Assembly (NCBI GenBank): GCA_027314795.1
Contig: DAHVAE010000002.1
Span: 1 to 21,802, forward strand
DNA: 21,802 nucleotides
From: Candidatus Saccharimonadota bacterium
GTDB lineage: Bacteria > Patescibacteriota > Saccharimonadia > Saccharimonadales > UBA4665
Reading direction: 5' to 3'
The notes beneath the pieces were generated by a model, which saw only the letters and a list, made by a program, of their open reading frames with translations, was not told the DNA's origin and searched no databases. Shown here one piece after another: positions 7,072 to 14,657 of this stretch. Within the stretch, counting starts at the first letter, position 1, and the number at the start of each line of letters is the position of its first letter. Made by a program: the position numbers and the translations under genes.

Positions 7072-7686
7072 ATGAGTACAGCAAAATCACCTCTTAATAA
7101 AGCCCTGGAAGGCATACGAAAGTTAAACGACCAAAGTGCGCCCCTGCCCATGCATAGGGATATGAGCCAAAGATGGGATAATCTTGCAGGTAAACCTACT
7201 GATACCCGTGAAGGTTCAGGTAGAAAAAATAGACCGAACAAAGCTATTCAATATGCGGCTCGTATATTGTTAGCTGGAGCATCTTTAACAGGGGCAGGTA
7301 TATTAGTTCATGATCTACCCAATACTAACCCAGATAGTACTATCGGCATCCAGGAATACGTTGCAACTGCCACTCAAACACCCAACACCGCCAAAGGTGA
7401 TGTATATAAGATAAGTATTGGTGAAAACGGAACTATTTATGGCGGACTTAGTGCTATAGCGATGGCTGAAGGTAAAAACCCAACCTCAACGCCTGTTACT
7501 GAAGCTCTAACTCAAGAATCTAACCAAATTCAAGGATTGATCGAAGCTGGGGTTGTTTCACCACAGTCTAATGGGGTAGTATCGCCTCAAGTAACTAGTT
7601 TTGATGTTGTAGCTGATTCAAAGATTGTTAATAATCGAGCCCTAGAGTCTGCAGCACCTGAAGAGATTATATCTAAAATTAGTTAA
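7072..7686 (+). CDS. Hypothetical membrane-anchored exported protein
   Basis: A 204-residue protein from the ATG at 7072. The first 55 residues are polar and basic, followed by one membrane helix at about 58-80 (YAARILLAGASLTGAGILV). The 125-residue C-terminal part, rich in Thr, Ser, Gln and Pro, should lie outside the membrane (type II topology, since the basic side is N-terminal). GDVYKISIGENGTIY...AMAEGKNP has a faint LysM-like rhythm, but conserved positions are too few to claim it. A short echo, VVSPQSNGVVSPQ, is present near residues 167-179. The gene is convergent with grpE, the stops being six bases apart. It shares a perfect promoter repeat with the hydrolase gene, suggesting co-expression. 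Function unknown. Confidence 0.75.
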   Translation: MSTAKSPLNKALEGIRKLNDQSAPLPMHRDMSQRWDNLAGKPTDTREGSGRKNRPNKAIQYAARILLAGASLTGAGILVHDLPNTNPDSTIGIQEYVATATQTPNTAKGDVYKISIGENGTIYGGLSAIAMAEGKNPTSTPVTEALTQESNQIQGLIEAGVVSPQSNGVVSPQVTSFDVVADSKIVNNRALESAAPEEIISKIS

Positions 7687-7692
7687 CGCTAG

Positions 7693-8187
7693 CTATTTAT
7701 TAGCTACTTTAACCATGGCATGACGTATGACTTCGTCATCTATCATGTAGCCTGATCTAAATTCTGCGGTTACTACTTCGTGAGTCCCCTTACCATCATT
7801 GTCCATTTGGACTGCTTCATGATAACGCGGATCAAAGGGTTCGTCGACAGTTTTAAGACGTTTAACACCTAAAGATTCAAGGGATTGCCAGAGTTGTTTG
7901 TGGATACTATTTAAACCTTGCAGCCAATCTGCAGTTACTTTGTCTACTGTTTTAGGAGTATGGGCCAAGGCCCGATCAAAGTTATCTATAAAATCTAAAA
8001 GCTCAGAGATAACAGCCGCTTTAAAGGAGTTTGCCATTTTTAGTCGGTCTTCTTCTGCTCTTCGACGTACATTAACGGCATCAGCTCGCTCTCGTTGAAG
8101 GGCTTCAGTAAGTTCATTTACCCTGTTTTCGAGTTCTGCTAGCTGTATACCTTCTTTTGCTTGCTTGTTCTTGGAACTTGAGGCCAT
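7693..8187 (-). CDS. grpE: GrpE, nucleotide exchange factor of DnaK
   Basis: A 164-residue protein with the GrpE plan: a charged N-terminal coiled coil (about residues 15-60, ELENRVNELTEALQRERAD), the four-helix segment with ISELLDFIDNFDRAL, and the C-terminal beta domain with FDPRYHEAV...VVTAEFRSGYMIDDEVIRHA, the family signature. GrpE releases ADP from DnaK. The start ATG overlaps the hrcA stop codon by one base (TAATG), so translation is coupled to hrcA and both are read from the CIRCE-controlled hrcA promoter. The order hrcA-grpE matches many Gram-positive heat-shock operons, but dnaK-dnaJ are here displaced by an insertion of three genes. Confidence 0.96.
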   Translation of the reverse strand: MASSSKNKQAKEGIQLAELENRVNELTEALQRERADAVNVRRRAEEDRLKMANSFKAAVISELLDFIDNFDRALAHTPKTVDKVTADWLQGLNSIHKQLWQSLESLGVKRLKTVDEPFDPRYHEAVQMDNDGKGTHEVVTAEFRSGYMIDDEVIRHAMVKVANK

Positions 8188-8906
8188 TAATTAATTCTCC
8201 CATCTAATAGTAATTCTTCAAGTTCCTGCCCTGCTCGACTTACTAAATTCATTACATCTCTGTAGCTCTGTCTGGTTGGGCCTAATGTGCCGATGTAGCT
8301 ACGGTCGCTATATGGTCCCCTAAAACGACTAATTACTAGGCTACAACCAGCCGTCCTACCAATAGGATTTTCTTGCCCAATATATACACTTAATGGTTCA
8401 TTAGGCGCAGCTTCTCTTAGCCATGGTTCTAAATTGTCCAACAACTTCGCAACTTGCTGGACGTGAAGGCCGTTAATAAACTCAGGTTGGCCAAATAAAT
8501 TACCTAATCCGGAAATATACAGCTGATTACCAATAGTGGCTAGACCTAAGTTACGGGTTAGTTCTACTAGAGTGTCGACAGCATTCCTAATCATTTGCTC
8601 TGGGGCACCAGCTTGTTGAACTCGTGAAGCTAAAGCCCTATCTGCTCGTCCTTCGGGTAGTTCAATTGGGTTATCCGTAAGGTTGTTGACATAATAACGA
8701 TAACCCATATCTGTCGGTACCCTGCCGGCACTAGTGTGTGGCTGGGTTATATACCCCATGCGCTCAAGCTCAGCCATCTCAGATCTAATGGTAGCTGAAG
8801 ATACTTTAAAGGCCTTCGCTAGTAAGCTACTACCAACAGGGCTGGCTACTTCAGCATATTGCTCAACTATAGCGTTTAAGATGGTTCTTTGGCGGTCTGT
8901 GATCAC
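8187..8906 (-). CDS. hrcA: HrcA, heat-inducible transcription repressor (short form)
   Basis: A 239-residue HrcA that represses chaperone genes by binding CIRCE. The N-terminal winged helix is well conserved: SSATIRSEMAELERMGYI (recognition region, about 35-52) and HTSAGRVPTDMGYRYYV (about 57-73). The rest corresponds to the GAF-like domain but is about 100 residues shorter than the usual 340 or so, implying loss of the inserted dimerising subdomain. The final beta-rich part with GTLGPTRQSYRDVMNLV is preserved, so this is a compact form rather than a truncation. The start is a GTG at 8906, chosen because AGGTGA lies seven bases upstream. It is autoregulated through the CIRCE at 8946-8972. Confidence 0.95.
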   Translation of the reverse strand: MITDRQRTILNAIVEQYAEVASPVGSSLLAKAFKVSSATIRSEMAELERMGYITQPHTSAGRVPTDMGYRYYVNNLTDNPIELPEGRADRALASRVQQAGAPEQMIRNAVDTLVELTRNLGLATIGNQLYISGLGNLFGQPEFINGLHVQQVAKLLDNLEPWLREAAPNEPLSVYIGQENPIGRTAGCSLVISRFRGPYSDRSYIGTLGPTRQSYRDVMNLVSRAGQELEELLLDGRIN

Positions 8907-8933
8907 TTTAAATTCACCTAAATATTGAGTAGT

Positions 8934-8963
8934 ATTATATATTGGTTAGCACTCTAGAGTCAA
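8934..8963 (-). promoter_or_regulatory. hrcA-grpE promoter
   Basis: On the minus strand TTGACT (8958-8963), an 18-base spacer and a perfect TATAAT (8934-8939). As at dnaK, the -35 box lies inside the CIRCE spacer. Predicted start near 8927, giving a leader of about 20 bases that contains the AGGTGA ribosome-binding site. Confidence 0.85.
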
Positions 8964-8972
8964 GAGTGCTAG
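8946..8972. promoter_or_regulatory. CIRCE operator of hrcA-grpE
   Basis: TTAGCACTC (8946-8954), nine-base spacer (8955-8963), GAGTGCTAG (8964-8972). Eight of nine arm pairs match; the outermost T-A pair is lost (T8946 against G8972). The spacer again ends in AGTCAA, the complement of the -35 TTGACT, shared with the dnaK element. Confidence 0.95.
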
Positions 8973-9051
8973 GTATCGGCTAGCATGTTGTTTTATCTTT
9001 ACGTCATGGAAGGAAAGTTTTCGTGGGCAGAAACAACCTATTAAAAGAATA

Positions 9052-9080
9052 TTTACTTAATCGCAATATTCTGGCATAGT
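9052..9080 (+). promoter_or_regulatory. Candidate leaderless promoter of the kinase-like gene
   Basis: TTTACT (9052-9057), 17-base spacer, CATAGT (9075-9080), then six bases to the ATG at 9087. The hexamers are only fair matches, but the geometry equals that of the other leaderless genes here. The rest of 8973-9086, between this promoter and the hrcA control region, shows nothing further. Confidence 0.45.
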
Positions 9081-9086
9081 TAAACT

Positions 9087-9823
9087 ATGCCAAGAATTAC
9101 TCCAGACCTGAGTATTCGTACTTTCAAAAGATTCGATGGTTCAGTTTGGCGTCAATATGAAACCGAAGGTTATCGGATACTGCTCAGTGGAGCAGGCCGA
9201 CACTTATTTTCGCATAGACGGATGCATAGGTTGCTGGGTCCATATATTGAAGATTACGTGCAACACAACGAAGGTGTCGGAGGTAGTAGGGTCTACTTAG
9301 CCGAGGGTGGTAATGCGAAGTTATTTTCTTTAGGAGATGATTTAGCAGTCAAAGAATCTCGTCCTAATTCTAGCAGTTCGTTATTTGCTTCGATGGATAG
9401 AACCGATAGGCTTAAGGACGTGGTTGAAAGACGCTGCCCTAGATGGATAGATATACCAAAGAATTATGGCGCTCTAATATCGAAAAAAACCTTCATAAAC
9501 AATTCTTGCTTGAGCAAAAAATAGATCACGGTGTTACCGTCGGAGACGTAATTAACTATGGAGAAGTAAATAGATCAACTGAAGGTGTCTTAGCCTTTGA
9601 TTCTTTCGAGAAGTTTGGCCCTATAACACCAGAACTAGCTCAAGAAGTCGCCGAAAGGTTCGATGTTTTGAAACAAATCGTGGACAGTGCGTTACAAGCT
9701 GATAAGCTAGATCCAGGGAAATACCTACCAGATTTAGATAATAATCCATATAACGTCGTACTTGAAAGATTAAAAACACCGGAAGCTGGGAGTTTCATTA
9801 AATACTGGATAATTGATCAATAA
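9087..9823 (+). pseudogene. Kinase-fold-like protein gene broken by a -1 frameshift at an A7 run
   Basis: Two overlapping frames (9087-9524, 145 residues; 9443-9823, 126 residues) read as one protein of about 245 residues if the frame moves by -1 at the seven-A run 9483-9489. The first part has a glycine-rich loop-like segment (GVGGSRVYLAEGG) followed by DDLAVKES, resembling the ATP-binding loop and VAxK lysine of protein-kinase-like enzymes. The second part has LEQKIDHGVTVGDV (hinge-like) and DLDNNPYNVVLERL...YWIIDQ, resembling the catalytic loop D(x4)N and the metal-binding Asp of the same fold. So the two frames carry complementary halves. One extra A in the run restores a single frame. 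It may be a true mutation, a sequencing indel in a homopolymer, or slippage during expression. The kinase-fold call is an inference from motif order. Confidence 0.65.
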
Positions 9824-9824
9824 T

Positions 9825-10538
9825 TTACTTAGCTAAGTATTTTTTTATGTCGTCTATTAACTTTTGAGCTAGTACAAGTGATTTGCTACCAGATTTATGT
9901 TTTTTGGTTCCCCTAACAATACCGGTTACTTTTTGAGAGGTAGTTGATATATCGCTGTTGATAATAGCGTAATAGTAGTCTGTATTTAGTAATTCGGAAA
10001 GTTCATCTAAAGCTGTAGCTAGACGAATTTTAATATCCTCTTGATCATGCGACTTACCATATCTGTTAACTAAACGATTGATTAATACCTTAAAACTAGG
10101 CGGTAATAGAAAAACCGCTATGACGCCGGATGTTAGTTCGCGGTATGACCTCACTCCTTTTATATCTATATCAGCGACAGGTATCTTGCCTTCTTTTTTG
10201 GCGATCTCAAACTCTGCAACTGAAGTGCCGTAAAGGTATCTGTGAGTGTAGGCAGCTTCGACAAACTTATGATTTTCAAGCATCTTAAGAGCTTGGATAG
10301 TAGATATAAAATGATACTCATCACCATCCTTTTCTAGAATCCCGTTATTTTCACGAGGTCTTCTGGTTGTATGGGTAACTATGGGTTTAAAACTACCGGT
10401 CTTCAGCAACGCTTGTTCAAGTGTGTTCTTCCCAGAACCAGTCGGGCCAACAAGCAGTAGAAGTTTGGTGTCGGCTAATGTTTTTTTAGCTTTCTTACTT
10501 GGCTTGTAGCCAAGAACCTTAGCTTGTAACTCATCCAT
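9825..10538 (-). CDS. gmk: Guanylate kinase-like protein
   Basis: A 237-residue P-loop kinase. The phosphate loop GPTGSGKNT is at residues 31-39, followed by THTTRRPRENN (GMP-binding region), DGDEYHFIS and DIDIKGVRSY, in the order typical of guanylate kinases, which convert GMP and ATP to GDP and ADP. Departures from the family: a 25-residue basic N-terminal extension, Asn38 where the Walker A motif normally has Ser or Thr after Lys, and a longer C-terminal tail of about 45 residues. These leave room for altered specificity, but no other gmk is in the window. A leaderless promoter ends seven bases before the ATG, which fixes the start. It is convergent with the kinase-like gene, the stops being one base apart. 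Confidence 0.82.
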   Translation of the reverse strand: MDELQAKVLGYKPSKKAKKTLADTKLLLLVGPTGSGKNTLEQALLKTGSFKPIVTHTTRRPRENNGILEKDGDEYHFISTIQALKMLENHKFVEAAYTHRYLYGTSVAEFEIAKKEGKIPVADIDIKGVRSYRELTSGVIAVFLLPPSFKVLINRLVNRYGKSHDQEDIKIRLATALDELSELLNTDYYYAIINSDISTTSQKVTGIVRGTKKHKSGSKSLVLAQKLIDDIKKYLAK

Positions 10539-10545
10539 AGCTCAT

Positions 10546-10574
10546 TTTATAACAAAATCTTAAGTGCTCAGCAA
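10546..10574 (-). promoter_or_regulatory. Candidate leaderless promoter of the guanylate kinase-like gene
   Basis: On the minus strand TTGCTG (10569-10574), 17-base spacer, TATAAA (10546-10551), then seven bases to the ATG at 10538. The -10 is good, the -35 fair. No Shine-Dalgarno site is present. Confidence 0.5.
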
Positions 10575-10584
10575 ATTTAGTTAA

Positions 10585-11154
10585 TTACAAAGCTACAACC
10601 CTTGACTTTAGATTTAATAGTCTAAAAAGAATTATTTGCATATGAAGAGCAACTGACGTAATAATTATTGACAGCAAAATATAGGCAATAATTGCATAGA
10701 CATTGCTAGCAGTAGTTGAGACTATGTCAATTTTTGCTACATAAGCTAAGATGTTGTTAAAAAAATACAGTAGATATGGCGACCAGATGGCTAGCACTAC
10801 TGCTCTAAGACTGGCGCGTTTTAATATTTTTAGTTTAAAATTAGAAAACTTTTTAAAATCATAAGCTATTAGATAAATTAAAGTAAAAACCAGTAGATAA
10901 AAACAGATCATTGGTAGTCGTTTAACCCAAATATTTTGAGTCAGACTACCGATAAGGTAATTACCTCTTAATGTTAGATGCTGTTTGTTGGTAAGATTAT
11001 TCAGTCCGAGTCGGCCTGGACGATAGCGGTTAATAAATATAACACCTAGATTAATAACTAAACTGCTAACCACACAAAAAATGGCACTGATGGAACTAGG
11101 TGAGATTAACTCAACTATTTTTTTAGAAGGTATAAAGCCGGTTTTAAACGTCAT
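10585..11154 (-). CDS. Hypothetical membrane protein
   Basis: A 189-residue basic membrane protein with four likely helices: about residues 17-41 (SSISAIFCVVSSLVINLGVIF), 80-97 (LPMICFYLLVFTLIYLIAY), 118-137 (VVLAIWSPYLLYFFNNILAY) and 150-180. Between helices 1 and 2 lies a polar stretch with RYRPGRLGLNN. I recognise no family. It lies 55 bases downstream of lepA and 46 upstream of the guanylate kinase-like gene, on the same strand. The sequence before the ATG is A-rich with no clear ribosome-binding site, so the start is uncertain. Confidence 0.65.
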   Translation of the reverse strand: MTFKTGFIPSKKIVELISPSSISAIFCVVSSLVINLGVIFINRYRPGRLGLNNLTNKQHLTLRGNYLIGSLTQNIWVKRLPMICFYLLVFTLIYLIAYDFKKFSNFKLKILKRASLRAVVLAIWSPYLLYFFNNILAYVAKIDIVSTTASNVYAIIAYILLSIIITSVALHMQIILFRLLNLKSRVVAL

Positions 11155-11209
11155 TTTTGTTTTTGAAAAACTGCAGTTTAATTTTAAAGTAGCATTTGTA
11201 AATTTACAA

Positions 11210-12988
11210 CTAGTCTCGCTTGATCATAACACTAAAGGCTTCAGCCGGAATATCGACTTTGCCAAAACGTTTCATCCTAGTTTTACCTTTTTTCTGCTTA
11301 GCTAAAACTTTCTTCTTCCGTGAAACATCACCACCATAAAGGCCGGTTGTAACATCTTTACGGTAAGCACTCAGATCTTCTCTTGCTATAATCCTTACGC
11401 CAATTGCTGCTTGGATAGCAACCTGGAAGTTTTGTCTGGGTATAATATCTTTAAGCTTATTAACAGTCTCCCGGCCTAAACTTTCAGCTTCAGTACGGTG
11501 AACAATAACTGACAATGAGTCAACTTTCTCACCAGCAATAAGAAAGTCTACTCTAACTAAGTCCTCCGCCCGATAACCAGCCAGCTCATAGTTATATGAC
11601 CCAAAGCCACTTGTTAGACTTTTGAGTTGATCATAGAAGTCTGTAAGTAAGTTAGCTAGCGGTGCATTAAAACCAATTAATGCCCTTTTATCTACGTAGC
11701 TAATATCAGTTTGTTGGCCACGTTTAGAGACAATTAATTTAATAACACTGCCCATATATTCACTCGGTAGTACTATTTCTCCGCTAACCCATGGCTCCTT
11801 TATTTCGCTAACACTTGAGCTATCTGGTAACTCAGAAGCACTTTTAACATTTTTAGTTTCGCCATTTGTGAAAGTAACTATATAGTCAGTTGATGGGTTA
11901 GTGACAACCAGGTCTAGGTTGTATTCCCGCTCTAAACGCTCCCTTACTATGTCCATATGAAGAAGCCCCAAGAATCCAATTCGTATGCCAAAGCCTAATA
12001 CAGGTGAGTTCTCGTTGCTGTATTGCAAAGATGAATCACTTAAGGATAGTTTTTCTATGGCTTCTTTTAGAAGCTGATATTGTTCATTAGAAGTTGGGAA
12101 AAACCCTGCATAAACAAACGGTTTAACGTCTTGGTATCCAGGCAAAGGTTCTTTAGCCTTACTACTAGATAAAGTGATCGTATCGCCAACTTTAGCTTCA
12201 TGAGTAGTTTTAAGATTAGTTACTATGTAGCCTATCTCGCCCATTGTTAATTTGTCGGTAGGCAGGTTATTGGGGTTTAGGACACCGACTTCTAGGGCTT
12301 GGGCTTCGGTATTGGTAGCCATCATAAAGAGAGTGTCACCTTTTTTTATTTGGCCATCAAAAATTCTAAGATAAGTAATTACTCCCCGATAATCGTCGTA
12401 GTATGAATCAAATATTAAACCTCTGGTTAGATTACTGTTTGTTTGTTTTGGTGGTGGTATACGCTTAATTATTTCACTAAGTAAATTCTCAACACCTTGT
12501 CCATTTTTGGCAGAAATTAAACAGATGTCTTCTTTTTTAACTCCAAGCAGAGAGATTACCTCCTCAGTAGTATTAGATATACCTGCAGCCGGTAGGTCGA
12601 TCTTATTAATAACTGGGATGATTATTAAGTTCGCATTAATGGCAAGGTAAACATTAGCAAGTGTCTGAGCTTGGATGCCTTGTGTAGCGTCAACAACTAA
12701 AATAGCCCCTTCGACTGCTTGTAAACTGCGAGAAACTTCATAGCTAAAATCTACGTGGCCCGGTGTATCAATGAGATTTAGCTCATACCCTAGATAATTC
12801 ATTCGGACTGGAGCTAGTTTGATGGTAATACCTTTTTCTCGCTCTAGATCCATTTTATCTAGTAGTTGTTCTTTCATGTTTCTTTTTTCAACCGTACCGG
12901 TAAGCTCCATCAGCCTATCTGCAAGCGTTGACTTACCATGATCAATATGGGCAATGATTGAAAAGTTACGTATTAAGATACTATCCAT
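11210..12988 (-). CDS. lepA: Elongation factor 4 (LepA), ribosomal back-translocase GTPase
   Basis: A 592-residue translational GTPase, close to the usual 600. The G domain has AHIDHGKST (residues 13-21), the switch region EREKGITIK, DTPGHVDF and NKIDLP. Domain II, the EF-G-like domains III and V (with the GFLGLLHMDI motif), and the LepA-specific C-terminal domain ending in MKRFGKVDIPAEAFSV follow in order. LepA binds ribosomes and assists initiation or assembly and recovery of stalled translocation. It starts nine bases after the murJ stop, so the two are probably co-transcribed; the site before the ATG is a weak AAAGA. Immediately after its stop is a 14-bp palindrome (11196-11209) without a U tract. 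Confidence 0.97.
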   Translation of the reverse strand: MDSILIRNFSIIAHIDHGKSTLADRLMELTGTVEKRNMKEQLLDKMDLEREKGITIKLAPVRMNYLGYELNLIDTPGHVDFSYEVSRSLQAVEGAILVVDATQGIQAQTLANVYLAINANLIIIPVINKIDLPAAGISNTTEEVISLLGVKKEDICLISAKNGQGVENLLSEIIKRIPPPKQTNSNLTRGLIFDSYYDDYRGVITYLRIFDGQIKKGDTLFMMATNTEAQALEVGVLNPNNLPTDKLTMGEIGYIVTNLKTTHEAKVGDTITLSSSKAKEPLPGYQDVKPFVYAGFFPTSNEQYQLLKEAIEKLSLSDSSLQYSNENSPVLGFGIRIGFLGLLHMDIVRERLEREYNLDLVVTNPSTDYIVTFTNGETKNVKSASELPDSSSVSEIKEPWVSGEIVLPSEYMGSVIKLIVSKRGQQTDISYVDKRALIGFNAPLANLLTDFYDQLKSLTSGFGSYNYELAGYRAEDLVRVDFLIAGEKVDSLSVIVHRTEAESLGRETVNKLKDIIPRQNFQVAIQAAIGVRIIAREDLSAYRKDVTTGLYGGDVSRKKKVLAKQKKGKTRMKRFGKVDIPAEAFSVMIKRD

Positions 12989-12997
12989 TTAATATCT

Positions 12998-14596
12998 TTA
13001 GACTTGCCAGTTAACCGGTTTAGTTATTATTTTCTTGAGTTTACTGATCACTGGACGAACCTCTTCTAAATCAAATAGGGTTGAAACACTAAAATGGACA
13101 GCTAAGATAACTAACGATATTAAGGCAACCTTGCTCCCTAATACAAAGAAACCATGGTCATCAATTTCAAGTGGATAAAGAGAGATCATAATAAAACCCG
13201 CTACTATGCTAAATCCTGTTACGGAAGCTATCCTAATCAGTCCACTAATAAAGTTTCTATCAAAAAGTTTACGGTCACGTTTAACCATAATGATAGATAA
13301 AATAATGACTTCGACAGCGGCAACTATAGATTGCGCTAAAGCTAGTCCAGCCACACCATAATTATGGGGTCTAGATAAGGTATAGGCGAGGATTATGTTT
13401 AAAGCAATAGTAATGACCGATACCGTTAACGGTGTTTTCGTATCTTTATGAGCATAGAACCATCTTGAAATAATAGTGTAGAGTATGCCAAAAAAGATGG
13501 CGCCAATCATAAAGCCAAAGATTAAAGCAATTTGATCATTGCCTTGGGTATAAATCAGACGAGCCAGATAACCTCGACAATAATAGCCAATAACCACAAC
13601 TGGAGCAGCCAGCCAAATCATTGCCCTTATAATTTTCAAGAAGTCTTTTCTAAATAAATCTGGACGACCTTGGTTTAAACGATGGTTAAGTCTAGGGAAG
13701 GCTGCGGTTGAAATGGCCGTACCTAGTAATAAGATAGGTGCTGTAGAGAGAATGTAAGCGTTGCTAAAGTTAGTTATTGAACCAGAGCCAAGCCTACTGG
13801 CTATGTGAGTTTCAATAATATCTTCAACTTGATCCATCCCCTGGTCTAGAGACCTTGGTGGTAAGTTTCTAAGCACTGTATGAAAATCTTTACTTTTCCA
13901 GAAAATCTTTGGCGACCAGTGAAATCTTGACCTAACGGCACCAATCGTAATTAATGCCAGTTGGATTAAGGCGCCAATTAAGGCACCGATCCCTAAGCCA
14001 ATTAAGCCGATGTTATCCTTAAAAACAAATATGGAAATGATGATTGAGATGTTATATGTCAGTGGAGCTATTGCAAAAAAGAAGAACTTACCAAAAGTTT
14101 GTTGAGCAGAGGCTAAAATACCGGATATTGTAAAAATAAACGGATCAAAAGCCAAAAAGCGCATAATTGTTGCAGCCGTTCTAGCTTCTACTGGCGAAAG
14201 CCCCGGCGCGACAACATGATGAATAAGCCACTTGGCAAAGATAAGAATAAACAAACCAATAACAAACATGACAATTGCCAGTAAGTTCATTAATGAATTA
14301 GATATTTCCCATACCGCTTTAGACCCAGATTTGTTGTATCTTTCAACTAACACTGGGATTAACGCTACTCCAAGAGCACCTGCTGCTAAAGTATAGTAAA
14401 AAAAGTCGGGGACGTTAAAAGCAGCAAAGTAAGCGTCGGTGCTATGAGGACCGGTTATCGGAAAGTTAGCATTAACTAACTTGGTTCGTAAAAACCCAAG
14501 TATTTGACCTGCTAAAGTTGTAGCCATCAGTAGTGCAGCAACGTTAGGAAGGCTGGCTCGAGTAGTTTTGGAGTCTGTTACTTTAGGACTGTTCAT
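12998..14596 (-). CDS. murJ: MurJ/MviN-family lipid II flippase
   Basis: A 532-residue polytopic protein with about 14 membrane helices, the MOP-superfamily flippase that moves peptidoglycan precursor lipid II across the cytoplasmic membrane. Recognisable stretches include GFLRTKLVNANFP near residue 34 and TDAYFAAFNVPDFF near 52, which match the MviN start, and PRLN...GRPDLFRKDF in the centre. Charged residues in the first third agree with the substrate path of the family. A short polar tail rich in Lys follows the last helix. The ATG at 14596 lies inside a 26-bp perfect palindrome, with TATACT just upstream as a possible -10. It sits 61 bases downstream of ftsH. Confidence 0.94.
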   Translation of the reverse strand: MNSPKVTDSKTTRASLPNVAALLMATTLAGQILGFLRTKLVNANFPITGPHSTDAYFAAFNVPDFFYYTLAAGALGVALIPVLVERYNKSGSKAVWEISNSLMNLLAIVMFVIGLFILIFAKWLIHHVVAPGLSPVEARTAATIMRFLAFDPFIFTISGILASAQQTFGKFFFFAIAPLTYNISIIISIFVFKDNIGLIGLGIGALIGALIQLALITIGAVRSRFHWSPKIFWKSKDFHTVLRNLPPRSLDQGMDQVEDIIETHIASRLGSGSITNFSNAYILSTAPILLLGTAISTAAFPRLNHRLNQGRPDLFRKDFLKIIRAMIWLAAPVVVIGYYCRGYLARLIYTQGNDQIALIFGFMIGAIFFGILYTIISRWFYAHKDTKTPLTVSVITIALNIILAYTLSRPHNYGVAGLALAQSIVAAVEVIILSIIMVKRDRKLFDRNFISGLIRIASVTGFSIVAGFIMISLYPLEIDDHGFFVLGSKVALISLVILAVHFSVSTLFDLEEVRPVISKLKKIITKPVNWQV

Positions 14597-14613
14597 AAAG
14601 CTTTATGAACAGT
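14588..14613. promoter_or_regulatory. 26-bp perfect palindrome over the murJ start codon
   Basis: 13-bp arms with no spacer, centred on AAGCTT, spanning 14588-14613. It contains the murJ ATG (14594-14596) and reaches the -10-like TATACT on the minus strand. It could be an operator overlapping the transcription start or, in RNA, a hairpin burying the start codon. Confidence 0.7.
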
Positions 14614-14657
14614 ATAGAGAGTTGAGCCTATCTTTGGTAGATGTAATTTAAAGGTTT

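Noticed and set aside
11170..11209. Palindromes after lepA (TTGTAAATTTACAA and AAACTGCAGTTT)
   Set aside because: Short and AT-rich, no loop and no clear U tract; such sequences are expected by chance at this base composition.
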